Shown here piece by piece: positions 31,919 to 42,746 of a stretch of DNA of 64,000 nucleotides. Under the pieces are notes generated by a model. The model was given only the letters and a program-made list of their open reading frames with translations, was not told where the DNA came from and searched no databases. The DNA is taken from contig JALBUN010000004.1 in NCBI GenBank assembly GCA_025174535.1, forward strand, positions 558,001 to 622,000, in the 5' to 3' direction. Made by a program: the position numbers and the translations under genes. This DNA is from Cantharellus purpuraceus (taxonomy: Eukaryota > Basidiomycota > Agaricomycetes > Cantharellales > Hydnaceae). The first letter of the stretch is position 1, and each line of letters begins with the position of its first letter.

Positions 31919-33177
31919 TGTTTTGGAGCCTACAAAATTATGGTGTTAGGGCAAACTCTAAATCACCACAATTCCGTGAATGAACAGCTGAGAAGAATAT
32001 CAAACCCTGCTGCAGCACAACTCCAGAAACAATTTAACGTTTGTACTTTGGTTACAATCCATTGTAATGGTCAATGCAGACAATACGCAGGAAGGTAATA
32101 TATTTCTTAGCAGTAGGGAATGAATAAGACTTCCAGAGTCTAGAGTTCACGGATGCTTAGGGGTCCAGATATTCCAAAAAGAGGGGAATACACTTAGAGG
32201 CTAGAGGAAGTAGGTGGATGAATCTGACCGTCCAACCAGTGACACTCTGAAGCGGGTAACAGCAATGTGTGAAGTAGTCTAGCAACCGCTTCACACAAGT
32301 TCAAGATCCTAATGCTCTGCAAAGGCAGTACACACTAGTAACTTAAACAAAGAGCACTAATAGCAGGACTATCGACAGACAATCTCACCCTGTAGATTTG
32401 TAGTCATGCAAGGTAGATGCTACACTCACACCCAAAGCAGGAATATCACTACTCCAAGTGCAATTGAATACAGTTACACAACTGTAAGCGACCCTTGAAC
32501 TGGACAATCAACAGTTACTGAGATATAGAGGATGACACTGTATGTCACTCTAGTCACACTGATGTGCAAATGATGGGGTAGAAAAATGGTTATTTATTCA
32601 GAGGCAAAATGGCCTCCTTATATACTGTATCTACAGGAGCTGACTAATCCTTCTACCTATTAATAGTTATGAGTCATGGTAAGAGTCATAGCATGAGTCA
32701 CCATTACTCAAATAGCTCAGGCAATACTCTGTTTCCTGGGCTGATCAGCACAGCTATGGGTAGGCACAGCTTCTATTGAACTCTCCACCAAAAATGGAGT
32801 CAGGAGGAGCTGTGGTTGCCAAGATATTGAGGATTTACTGGCAGTGGTGATCAGATTGGGTTGGAGATTGAAATGAGTCATGTGATTGGAAATGAGTCAG
32901 TAGATCAGGTGACTCTGCTGACTTTGAAGCTGCTGACATCTGTGAATTTTTGTGGGTCCATGTGGGTCCAAACTTTGCCCAGCAGGACAATAAGTTTGTG
33001 GACTCATTTCTGCATGGAAAATTCCTGAAAAAATATGAAAAAATAGAGAATATTTGAATGGCCCTGAATCAAGAGAAAGCAGCAGATATATGCTGATATT
33101 TTAAGGCCATGAAGCGAAATTGTACAGTTTCAGGACTTTAAACAAGATCTTTTTAAGGGAAAACCAGTTCCCATACA
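31919..33177 (-). mobile_element. Family B LTR with internal deletion
   Basis: Inverted B LTR of 1259 bp, from TGTTTTGGAGCC to CAGTTCCCATACA. About 200 bp are missing around 32650, where the TGACTCA cluster and flanking U3 lie in complete copies. Flanks ATATC and GATCC do not match, so no target duplication is seen. The sequence is more diverged than the other B LTRs. Confidence 0.85.
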
Positions 33178-33298
33178 GATCCCCCCAATCATATGCTCCA
33201 GTGATGGAAGTGCAGAATGAATCACCAATTGTTGGTGAGAACTTATGGCCACTGGTTAATGATTTCCAATGGCCAGGAGTCTGGAACAGAGCCCAGAG

Positions 33299-33660
33299 TG
33301 TGAGGGCGACGCTGATGACGAGGCCACAACAACAAGATACTCAATAAGTGAGAGCCGATAAGAAATAATGCCAGCTGGTACAGCGGATATCCTCAGTCTA
33401 TACAGCTGTTTCTGATAAATACATGGGACTTACCTGGTACAGCGGATATCCTCAGAGATCAAGCTGAGGGGATCACACTGCACCAAGGCGAGTCTTTATA
33501 CTAAATGATGGAGACGGATAGGAGAACCAAGATAGGGGAGGAAAGATAGGGGAAGTGATAGGGGCAATGAAATAGGGGAGACGCACCCTGACAGGCTGCG
33601 CTGATAGGGGTGTCAAGAGAAAATACTAAAAATAGAATATGACTTATTTGAACCCTGACA
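33299..33660 (-). repeat. 3' LTR of the family D element
   Basis: 362 bp. On the minus strand it starts TGTCAGGG and ends CCCTCACA. The polypurine tract AAGAGGGAGGTGA lies next to it (33661-33673). Confidence 0.93.
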
Positions 33661-33713
33661 TCACCTCCCTCTTAATGCATGTCGTCTCGATATGCACTAT
33701 CGTCCCATCCATC

Positions 33714-34151
33714 TCAAGAGAGACACACCCTGAAGCACTCTGCAAGGTCCCTTCTCACTCTCTGCCAAAGTAGAGCCCATGACAAGTGTTGATGGTGACT
33801 CTTCTCTGCCTTGGGGTAAAGTGGGATGGTGAACTCTCCAGGGGATATGGGATTGTTCGTGCTGAAAACTGCCCCAAGTATCATCTCCCCTCCCTCATAG
33901 GTGACTTTACCAGCGAGCCCTTGGAAGGCATATGGTATGTCATAGTTGCCGATGAATAGAGGGTCCCCGATGTAGTATGTCTGGCGTCTGGATGGATTAC
34001 GATGCCAGAAGGGGAAATGAACTTGTGGAGGTGGAGATGGGAGGTTATAATCCTCTACAGCACGTGCAGTATCCCTTGAGTCAACTGACCAAGTGATTGA
34101 TGGGTAGGAACGGAGTGAGCGTAGAGGGGTGGATTCAGACTGGTAAGGCAT
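33714..34151 (-). CDS. Small ORF between pol and 3' LTR of family D, unknown function
   Basis: 145 residues, starting MPYQSESTPLRSLRSYPSIT and ending WQRVRRDLAECFRVCLS. The middle looks globular (YYIGDPLFIGNYDIPYAFQG). It lies in the same position as the 342-residue ORF of family A, but I see no similarity between the two proteins. No membrane segment or signal peptide is evident. It remains open in a copy whose gag and pol are damaged. I do not recognise it; it could be an accessory protein or a captured fragment. Confidence 0.6.
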   Translation of the reverse strand: MPYQSESTPLRSLRSYPSITWSVDSRDTARAVEDYNLPSPPPQVHFPFWHRNPSRRQTYYIGDPLFIGNYDIPYAFQGLAGKVTYEGGEMILGAVFSTNNPISPGEFTIPLYPKAEKSHHQHLSWALLWQRVRRDLAECFRVCLS

Positions 34152-34257
34152 GGTGGGTTGGGTAGTGAACGATGATGGTTTTACTGAGGAAGGGGAAGTG
34201 GATTCACTGGCTTATATACAGTTAGTGGAATTTCGGCATGGATGAATTTGGTGAGCG

Positions 34258-37200
34258 CTAAGCTTCACTGTGCCTATTCTGCGGCTCTGAAATGTGTCCA
34301 ATACCACGTGTTGGGTTCCTGCCAGCTGTCCAATCAAAGAGGACCTGTTTGGGAGGTTCTGTGAAGTTCTCAAAGCGTCTGAAGGGAAGAGCCGCATAGG
34401 TGGCTGCCGAAATACGCCTTGGGGCTTCAGGATTTTCCTGATGGAAGTCTGCAATGCGCCTTCTAGCCCCACTGGCATCCTTAGCTGGGATCCAGAGGTC
34501 GTCAGCAGCTCCATAGCCCTTCCAACGCACCAGGTATTCCAGTCTTCCTCAGAAAACTCTGCTGTCAAGGATCTTCTCAACTTCGTATTCCTGTACTCCA
34601 TCTCGAATGACTGGAGGTGGTGGAGGAGATGACTGGCGTTCAGGGATGGGATCCTTTTCATAAGGACGGAGTAAGACAACAGAGAACACTGGATGAGTGC
34701 GGCCAAAGATTGGGGGAAGTCGTAGGCCATAGGCATTTCGTGAGACCACTTTATTAATCACATACGGTCCTAACCATTTGTGATCAAGTTTCTTGGTTGG
34801 ACGGGTGGTGGTGATATTTTGTGCATTGAGCCAGACCTTGTCACCAAGTTTGTATACTGGGGCTGCTTGCCGATGGGCATCATAGAATCATGCCATATCA
34901 TCTGCTGCCTTTTCCAGGGCGGAGCGAGCCTCAGTGGTGGCTGTCTCCATACGCTCAGTGAATTCTTCCAGTGCTTCAAGTCGTGTCTCTCGGATTGGCT
35001 CTAACCCAAGCCTTGGGTGTTGGCCTGTATCAAGCATGAAGGGGGTTGATTGCGTGGAGGAGTGGATGCGGTTGTTGTATGTGAATTCGGCAAGAGGAAC
35101 CCACTCAATCCAGTCATCCTGGCGCTGATTGACGAAAAGCCTCAAGTATTGTTCAATTTCTTGATTGACCCTTTCCGTCTGACCATCGGTTTGTGGATGA
35201 TATGCTGTGGATGCTGCAACCTTGATCCCCAAAAGCTTATTGAGCTCGCGCATAAATTGAGAGACAAACTGGGTGCCACGGTCACTGATGATCTCCTCAG
35301 GAAGGCCGTGGTGTTTCCACACATGGTCTCGTAAAAGTCGTGCAACTCCTATGGAGTTGATGTCAGAGGTGGTAGGGATAACATGTGCTCGTTTGGAAAG
35401 ACGGTCCACAACGACAAGGAGTGCATCATAGCCATGGCTGATGGGTAGTTCTACAATAAGGTCAACAGATATCACTTGCCACCTCCGATCTGGGACACGA
35501 TTAGGCAGGAGTTTACCCATAGGAGGAGCAGAGAAAGTTTTTGTCCGATTGCAGAGGTCACATCCCTTGACGTATTTGGCAATGTATCGTCCAAATCCAG
35601 GCCACCAGTAGCTGCGGGATACAAGTTCTGTTGTTCTCCAGCGACCAGGGTGACCTGTAATGTGAGTATCGTGGTGTGCCCTTACAATGTCATGGCGCAA
35701 TTTTGGGTCAAGAGGGACATATACCTTGCCACGATAGAGGACGAGTCCATTCTCCTCGGTCCATTCCTGTCCTCGTAAATTCCGAGAGGGGCCAAGTTCC
35801 TTAAGAGCCTTTACAACCTTTTCATCTCTGTTGGTGCAATTCCGCACACGTTCCAGGAATATGTCTCCTTCTCCTGTGATCATTTGAGCTTCTGGCCCTG
35901 GATAGGTGGATGTCGCATCGATGTGGAACAGCTCAGGGCCAAGAAGAATCTGGTTCTGGTTATCTTCCTCCCCCCGCTTATGATCTACACGTCGTGAGAG
36001 GGCATCAGGTTTGGCTGAATGTCGTCCAGGACGGTGGATCAGTTCAAAGTCAAAACGAGAAAGGTATAGTGACCAGCGAGCTTGTCGACGATTGAGATTT
36101 TGAGCTGTATGGAAATATGTGAGGTTTTGATGGTCGTTAAGGATTTCAATCTTGTATTTGGTCCCTTCCAAGATGTGGCGCCATTCTTCTAGTCCACGGA
36201 TGACTGAGAGCAATTCCTTATCATGGATGGCATAGTTGCGCTCTGCATCTGAAAGGCTCTTGGATACAAAACCTACCGGCCTCCATTTCTCATCGTCACA
36301 GAGTTGAGATAGAACAGCACCTGTTGCATATGCTGAAGCATCTGTCTCTAGTCGAAAATGCTTGGTTTGATCTGGGAGGACAAGGATTGGAGTTGACGTG
36401 ACAAGCTGCTTGAGTTTATCAAAGGCTTCTTGTTCTGGGCCATCAGGTATCCAAGACCACTGTGTATCTGCCTTTGTTAACCGATTCAGAGGCTTTGCGA
36501 TATGTGAGAAGTCCTCAATGAAGCGACGATAGAAATTGATGAAACCCAGGAAGGATTTGACTTCTGTCACATTGCGCGGTGTGGGCCAGTCCCTGACTCC
36601 AGCCACCTTAACTGGGTCCATAGCTACCTGTCCCTGTGAGAGAATCAATCCAAGATAATCTACCTTCTGTTGTGAGAAAAGGCATTTCTCTGGTTTGAGG
36701 TACAGGTGGTTGGCCCGAAGAATTTCAAGGACAGATTGCACGATCGTGTGGTGTTGTTCTAGGGATTCAGTGAAAATGAGGATGTCGTCCATGAACACTA
36801 CCATAGTGCCATCGTCAATGAGCTCCTTGAAAATGCCATTCATCATCGTCTGGAAGGTTGCTGGGCTGTTTGTGAGACCAAAGAACATGACCAGGGGTTC
36901 AAATAGACCACGATTGGTTTGAAAGGCTGCCTTCCACTCATCGCCCTCTTTAATACGCACATTGTTATATCCCCATCGGATGTCAAGCTTGGTAAAGTAC
37001 TTGGCATTGGCTGCGGCAATTTTATTCATGATGTCTGGTACCAGGGGTAGTGGGTAGGCGTTCTTGATTGTGATATCATTCAGCTTGCGGTAGTCTTGCA
37101 CAAAACGAAGATTACCGTCCTTCTTCTTCACAAAAAAGACAGGGGATGCCATGGGTGACTTGGAAGGACGTATACGATGATTCCGTAGGTTCTCCTCAAG

Positions 37201-38157
37201 GAATGCGTCCAACTCCTTCTGCTCATTTGGGGACATTGGATAGACCTTTGTGCTGAAGGGTTGTGCTCCTGGAGTGAGTTCAATAGCGTGGTCCCACAGT
37301 TTTCGAGGTGGAAGTTGGTCAAAGGACTCCTTTGCAAAAACATCCTTAAATCCCCAGTACGCCTTTGGGACAATCTCCTCAAAGGTTTTGACTGGAGTGG
37401 ATTCTGCAGCCTTCTGTGCGAGCTGTTGAGAAACTGTTGAACCAGCATAGATATTCTCCAAGTCTTCTTCTACAAAGATAACAAATGTTCGGTCTCCCTC
37501 GTATTGGGGTTGCCTGTGTGAGTTCTTGCCATTTGAAGGAGTTGTACCAAGCGAATGCTCTTTGTGTTCTGGTACTTCTCCACATGAATCAGGGCAGCGA
37601 GTCATCTGTACCTTTCCTGTATGCCAGTCTACCTCTGGGTTGTGCTTCACAAGCCAGGTGTGCCCAACAATTATGCCAAAGGTTCCCAGGCTTGTGACTG
37701 AAAATGTGGCACGTTCAGTATGGGTCCCATATGTGCAGATGAGATCGACTTCTTCCTTGATTGAACCTGCTTCATTTGGGGTCCCATCAATGTTATAAAC
37801 AGGTATGGCACGTGGTAGAGGGCGTGTTCGAAGTTTCTCTGCTTTGACATATTCTGCATCAATGAACATTCCTGTAGCACCACTATCGAGGAGTGCATCC
37901 ACAGCTAGAGGGTATCCAGTGTCTACCGAGTGGATTTTCATGGGAATTCTTGTACATCGACGGATGTCTGCAGATCGAAGGTAGAGACGAGGAGGGTCAT
38001 CATGTTTAGCTGAAAGTTGAGAAGGGTTTTCAGGCATGGCTGTTTTGGTTTCAGTCTGATGGACAAGGGAGTGTGCGTGTAACATATCGCTAGTGAGCCC
38101 TACAGTACATGATTCAAGAACTGAAAACCGGTTTGTCAGGCAGGGCATGCTCTTCAC
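34258..38157 (-). pseudogene. Pol of family D with two in-frame TGA stops
   Basis: The frame overlaps the end of gag at 38154-38157 and is shifted by one base, consistent with -1 frameshifting. Domains in order: aspartic protease (ALLDSGATGMFIDAEYV), reverse transcriptase (KLDIRWGYNNVRIKEGDEW, VVFMDDILIF), RNase H (ETDASAYATGAVLS), H2C2 finger (GCDLCNRTK), integrase core (VISVDLIVELP, ISDRGTQFVSQF, YHPQTDGQTERVNQ), GPF/Y-like module (KKLDHKWLGPYVI) and chromodomain (EYEVEKILDS, LEYLVRWKGYGAADDLWIP). In-frame TGA codons lie at 34888-34890, after the integrase core, and 34549-34551, inside the chromodomain. Each falls where relatives commonly have arginine. Confidence 0.9.
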
Positions 38158-39289
38158 TGCTGACTGGCCTGAAAATCCTGCTTCTCCTCTTGCTTTGGAA
38201 TTACTGCCTTCTGCGCTTCTTCCTTGGCCTTCAGTGCAGCTGCTACTGACTCTGATATCATGCCTGCAATTGCTGTTTGTGTGAGATCAGCTCGGATACG
38301 TTCCTTGCGTGGTTCAGGGCATGCTGGGGATATATGGCCACGCTTTCCACAGTTATAGCACGTCCGAGTCTCAATGCGATGGCGGTTGGAGTCAATATCC
38401 ATAGGTGCAGCACCATTAGAGGTTGCCAAGGTAGTTGGTACAGAGATGACCGGAGTGCTGTGAGGGCGGGATGGGGTAGAGCGGGCAGGAGTGAGGGAAG
38501 TCTGAGCACGTCTCACTTCTAGAAGACGACGGTGGTTGCGGTCAATTTGACAGGCCGCTTCCTTCCATGCCTTGAGATCGGATGGGAGGGATGGCTGTGC
38601 ATGGATCTTGTCAAGAATCATTGCAGGGAGCCCTCGGGCATAGGCATCTTCCAGTGCTGCATCATTAAACCCAGTCCTTCCTGCTAGTATCTCAAACTGT
38701 GCCGTGTATTCATCCGCTGACATGCCAGGTGTCATCCTAAGATCGTGTAGCTTTGTTCGTGCTGTTCGAGAGCGGTCAGGGTCCCCAAAAGCGTTCTCCA
38801 CTTGCTTAATGAATTCCTCCAAGGTGGAGAGCGGTGAGGTCCTGTCAATGACTGCCTGTGTCTCATTGTGCGCCCATACTTCAGCAGAACCTCCTGTCAT
38901 AAAAGAGAGGGCATAGAGGATCTTGGTCCGCTCATCTGGGAAAGATGTAGGCTGGACTGCAATGGCAAGCCTGATAGAGCGAATGAAACCTTCCGTCTCT
39001 GCACGATCTCCATTGAATTTGGCTGGTTCAGCTGCCGGCGAACGGATGACGATGTAGGAGAAGGTGTGGGAAATGAGGTGGTCTGAGAGATGGTCTGTGC
39101 TGCAGCGATGGCAGCAGCAGTGGCAGCATCTGCTAGGTTGTTCTGGACATTGGCGAACTGGCTTTGGAGGTGCTGGTTCTGGAGTTGCAGCTGCTGGAGC
39201 TGCTGCGCCTGGGTGTTGAACAATGCTCGCAGAAAGCCACCACTTTCACCTAGAGTGTCCCAATAGGCTTCAGGGAGCTGATCGGTCAT
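38154..39289 (-). pseudogene. Gag of family D with a frame break
   Basis: Starts at 39289 (MTDQLPEAYWDTLGESGGFL), with a Gln-rich coiled-coil-like stretch (QAQQLQQLQLQNQHLQSQ). After about 80 residues, near 39040, the conserved capsid sequence (EPAKFNGDRAETEGFIRSI) continues in another frame, so one base seems missing. The rest runs to 38154 and has the capsid core (YTAQFEILAGRTGFNDAALE) and one CCHC knuckle (CYNCGKRGHISPAC). No slippery heptamer is obvious at the break, so mutation or a sequencing error is likelier than programmed shifting. Confidence 0.82.
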
Positions 39290-39357
39290 GGTATCGGTGA
39301 AGTAGTTAATAGGGAAAGTGTTATGAGGTGTGGGGTCGTCTTATGAGCTTGATCTTC

Positions 39358-39719
39358 TGTGAGGGCGACGCTGATGACGAGGCCACAACAACAAGATACT
39401 CAATAAGTGAGAGCCGATAAGAAATAATGCCAGCTGGTACAGCGGATATCCTCAGTCTATACAGCTGTTTCTGATAAATACATGGGACTTACCTGGTACA
39501 GCGGATATCCTCAGAGATCAAGCTGAGGGGATCACACTGCACCAAGGCGAGTCTTTATACTAAATGATGGAGACGGATAGGAGAACCAAGATAGGGGAGG
39601 AAAGATAGGGGAAGTGATAGGGGCAATGAAATAGGGGAGACGCACCCTGACAGGCTGCGCTGATAGGGGTGTCAAGAGAAAATACTAAAAATAGAATATG
39701 ACTTATTTGAACCCTGACA
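39358..39719 (-). repeat. 5' LTR of the family D element
   Basis: 362 bp, reading identical to the 3' LTR. A TATAAAG motif lies on the minus strand at 39553-39559. The leader after it begins GAAGATCAAGCTCATAAGA, with no TGG at the usual primer-site position. Confidence 0.93.
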
Positions 39720-39737
39720 CAGAGGTTCTTCTTGAAT

Positions 39738-40059
39738 TGTTACACACTAGGTCTGATTGGGAGTCAGAGATTAGGTTGGAGGTTTGGTTGGAGTCGGAGT
39801 ATGTCATGGGGGTCAGAACAGACTTGGCTTCAGCTTATGTGCTGTGCCCTCACTAATACCGGTGTCCGAGATTTCGGAGATGGAGTACAACTTAGAGAGT
39901 TAGGATTGGACTTAGGAACTAGGTGTGATTTAATATTCGAACTGGGGAATGAAGTCCCCAGTTGGGCCTTAAATACATATTTTGAAAGCTAATAATAATT
40001 ACTCTGGTGATGGGTCTCCGAGGCCAACGGCCTTACATGAGTATGTCCGAGTCCAATGG
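39738..40059 (+). repeat. Repeat C, copy 3
   Basis: Begins TGTTACACACTAGGTCTGAT and runs to about GTCCGAGTCCAATGG, where the inverted family A element starts. It retains more CpG than copies 1 and 2. Confidence 0.7.
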
Positions 40060-41488
40060 TGTTTTGGAACCCGCAAAATTATGGTGTTAGGGCAAACTCT
40101 AAATCACCACAATTCCGTGAATGAACAGCTGAGAAGAATATCAAACCCTGCTGCAGCACAACTCCAGAAACAATTTAACGTTTGTACTTTGGTTACAATC
40201 CTTTGTATTGGTCAATGCAGACTATACGCAGAAAGGTAATACATTTCTTAGCAGCAAGAAATGAATAAGACTTCCAGAGTCTAGAGTTCACGGACGCTTA
40301 GGGGTCCAGATATTCCAAAAAGAGGGGAATGCACTTAGAGGCTAAAGGAAGTAGGTGGATGAACCCAACCGTCCAACCAGTGGCACTCAGAAGCGGGTAA
40401 CAGCGATGTGTGAAGTAGTCTAGCAACTGCTTCACACGAGTTCAAGCTTCTAATGCTCTGCAAAGGCAGTACACACTAGTAACTTAAACAAGAGCATTAA
40501 TGGCAGGACTATCGACAGACAATCTCACCCTGTAGATTTGTAGTCACGCGAGGTAGATACTACACTCACGCCCAAAGCAGGAATATCACTACTTCGAGTG
40601 CAATCAAGTACAGTTACACAACTGTAAAAGATCCTTGAACTGGTAATCAACAGTTACTGAGATAGAGGATGACACTGTATGTCACTCTAGTCACACTGGT
40701 ATGCAGAAGATGGGTAGAATAGGTTGATATGTTATTCTTTCAGAGGCAGAATGGCCTCCTTATATATTGTATTTACAGGGGCTGACTAATGCTTCTGGAA
40801 TATTCTACCTATTAATAGATGGAAACTACTGGAAGGTTGTGGAAGGTGGAAGAAAGGGGTAGAATATTCCAAGCCAATCACAGGATCTGATCACTGGACT
40901 AACACTGATCAGGAGCTGAATAATGGTTCTGGAAAGTTCTATCTAATAATAGAGGGAAACAGCTAGAATGTGGAAAGGGGTAGAATATTCCAAGGCAATC
41001 ACCTGATTTGATCACCCATCAGCTGATCTGATCCCTGAACTAGGCACTGATCAGGCAAAAAGAAAGGTGTCCACCCTGTTTTCTGCACTGGTTTGGACAG
41101 CCATGGATAGCCACATGTCAGGTGATGATCTGCATGGAAAATAGTGCCCTGAGAGGCTGTGGTTGTTAAGTTAGAGAATATTTATTGATCAGAGACATCT
41201 GAGCTTGAATTGAGGCCAAATGCCTGGTCCAAAAGGGGAGAGCCGGCTGCGCAAAGGTTTGTGGGTGCCTATGGGTCCACAACTGTAGCACAGCAGAAAT
41301 AAATGATTCTGGGCCGAGTTCTGCATGGAATATTCCCGAAAAAATATGGAAAAATAGAGAATATTTGAATAAGTCCATTCCAGGTACAAGCATCAAATAT
41401 ATGCTGATATTTAGGAATGGAAAAGCAAAGAATAGCACATTGGTGCTGCATAAATGGAATTTGATAGGGAAAAGGTGGTTCCCATACA
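40060..41488 (-). repeat. 3' LTR of family A copy 2
   Basis: 1429 bp from TGTTTTGGAACC to GTTCCCATACA, inverted. It has the family A U3 with TGATCA palindromes. Confidence 0.92.
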
Positions 41489-41520
41489 TTCATCCCCCCT
41501 TCAAATATTCTTTCCCTGAC

Positions 41521-42549
41521 CTAGTCACGCACATCTTTCCTCCCTTCCGTCCTCTCATATCCTCCAGAGTTACCCGTGGCATAAGGATTTTTGAACACAC
41601 GAGTCGTGAGTCGAGTCCGACGAGTCAATATAGGTTTAGGAACTCGAGGATCATAGGAGTGAGTTGAGTTTTTGTGATAGGGAGGAGGAGCTGGTGAGTT
41701 GGGAGGAGTGGTGATAGAAGACGTGGGAGCAGAGTATGAGCTAACATATCCACGTGAAAGGGAAAGGTACATCTCTCGAAGTTGGGTCGCTGAAGGTTGC
41801 CACAACACAAGTTGTTTCTTGTTGGCATCGTCACCATCACGATTGGCCTCGAAAGGGGACGACCCGCGGGGTCTTTTGAGACCATCAGGTTCAGCATGGG
41901 CTCTGAAAGCATGAACGACTGGGAGAGAGGGGAGAGAGGACTCGGATATAGTGGAGTTCACCTCAGTGGCTTGGGAGATTCTGTCATCAAATTCTGACAC
42001 GTCATCCAAAGGATGGGAGTAGAGTGGTGAAGTTGGCCACCTCCAGGAGCAGCCTGGGAGGCGTGCACTATTGATTTTGGATTTGCAGATCCATGCAGAG
42101 AGCTGGCGAGACTGATTCTGCCAAGCACGGATCCATTCACGTATGACAGAGGGTTTCTCTGGGAGGAGGAAGAAGTTGAATGAGAGTTGGTTACGAGCTG
42201 GAAAAGGAGGGGGAATCATATCTATCTCCTGGAGCTTTCCAAGAGGAATCTCAGAAGGGAGAGGTTCGAGGGCTGACTCGCTGTCCCATCCGTGAGCAGC
42301 TGCGAGAATGTATCGAGTTTTCATCTTCAACGTCTCCCAGAAGCTGCTGGCAAGGTCATTGCGTAGTATGGCATACTCACTTGCCGGTGCTTCAAGATAG
42401 ATGAAGTCAAAACGATTGGGTTGGTAGAAGTCGAAGTTGGAAGTGAATTGGAGTCTGTAGTTAGGTACAGGAACTCCACCTTGTATATATGTATCGTTTT
42501 CTTTATGAATCACGAAGTCAATGACAGACACATCAGGGTAGTTAGCCAT
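41521..42549 (-). CDS. Extra ORF of family A, copy 2
   Basis: An intact 342-residue frame, the same length as at 28823-29851. I see six residue differences from copy 1 (for example NYRLQF for NYGLQF, WDSESA for WDGESA, FDDRIS for FDDGIS) and no frameshift or stop. Pol next to it is broken. The function is unknown; see copy 1. Confidence 0.78.
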   Translation of the reverse strand: MANYPDVSVIDFVIHKENDTYIQGGVPVPNYRLQFTSNFDFYQPNRFDFIYLEAPASEYAILRNDLASSFWETLKMKTRYILAAAHGWDSESALEPLPSEIPLGKLQEIDMIPPPFPARNQLSFNFFLLPEKPSVIREWIRAWQNQSRQLSAWICKSKINSARLPGCSWRWPTSPLYSHPLDDVSEFDDRISQATEVNSTISESSLPSLPVVHAFRAHAEPDGLKRPRGSSPFEANRDGDDANKKQLVLWQPSATQLREMYLSLSRGYVSSYSAPTSSITTPPNSPAPPPYHKNSTHSYDPRVPKPILTRRTRLTTRVFKNPYATGNSGGYERTEGRKDVRD

Positions 42550-42746
42550 AGTGGAAAGAAGTAGATAGGTGGAAAGACTAAAGATTTGCTGAGGTTTTTC
42601 AAAAGTTAGATGCGGTTGGGATTGAGTAAAATGAAGACATCATGATATTAGGTTTATAGAACAGTAGGGAAAGGATCTGGAATAGCTAGGAAGGTGAAGG
42701 AATAGGGTAGAAGGCCGAGATAAGAGAGTCATAGATAGAGGAAGCC

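Larger units (their letters stand above)
33299..39719 (-). mobile_element. Full-length Ty3/gypsy element of family D, coding genes broken
   Basis: 6421 bp on the minus strand with 362-bp LTRs at 39358-39719 (5') and 33299-33660 (3'), which I read as identical, and the target duplication CAGAG (33294-33298, 39720-39724). Internal order on the minus strand: gag, pol, a small extra ORF, polypurine tract. Gag has a frame break near 39040 and pol has two in-frame TGA codons, so this copy is not autonomous unless they are read through. Confidence 0.93.

Noticed and set aside
38897..39289. Programmed frameshift inside family D gag
   Set aside because: The break falls early in gag between two parts of the same domain and no slippery heptamer is seen. 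A lost base is simpler.
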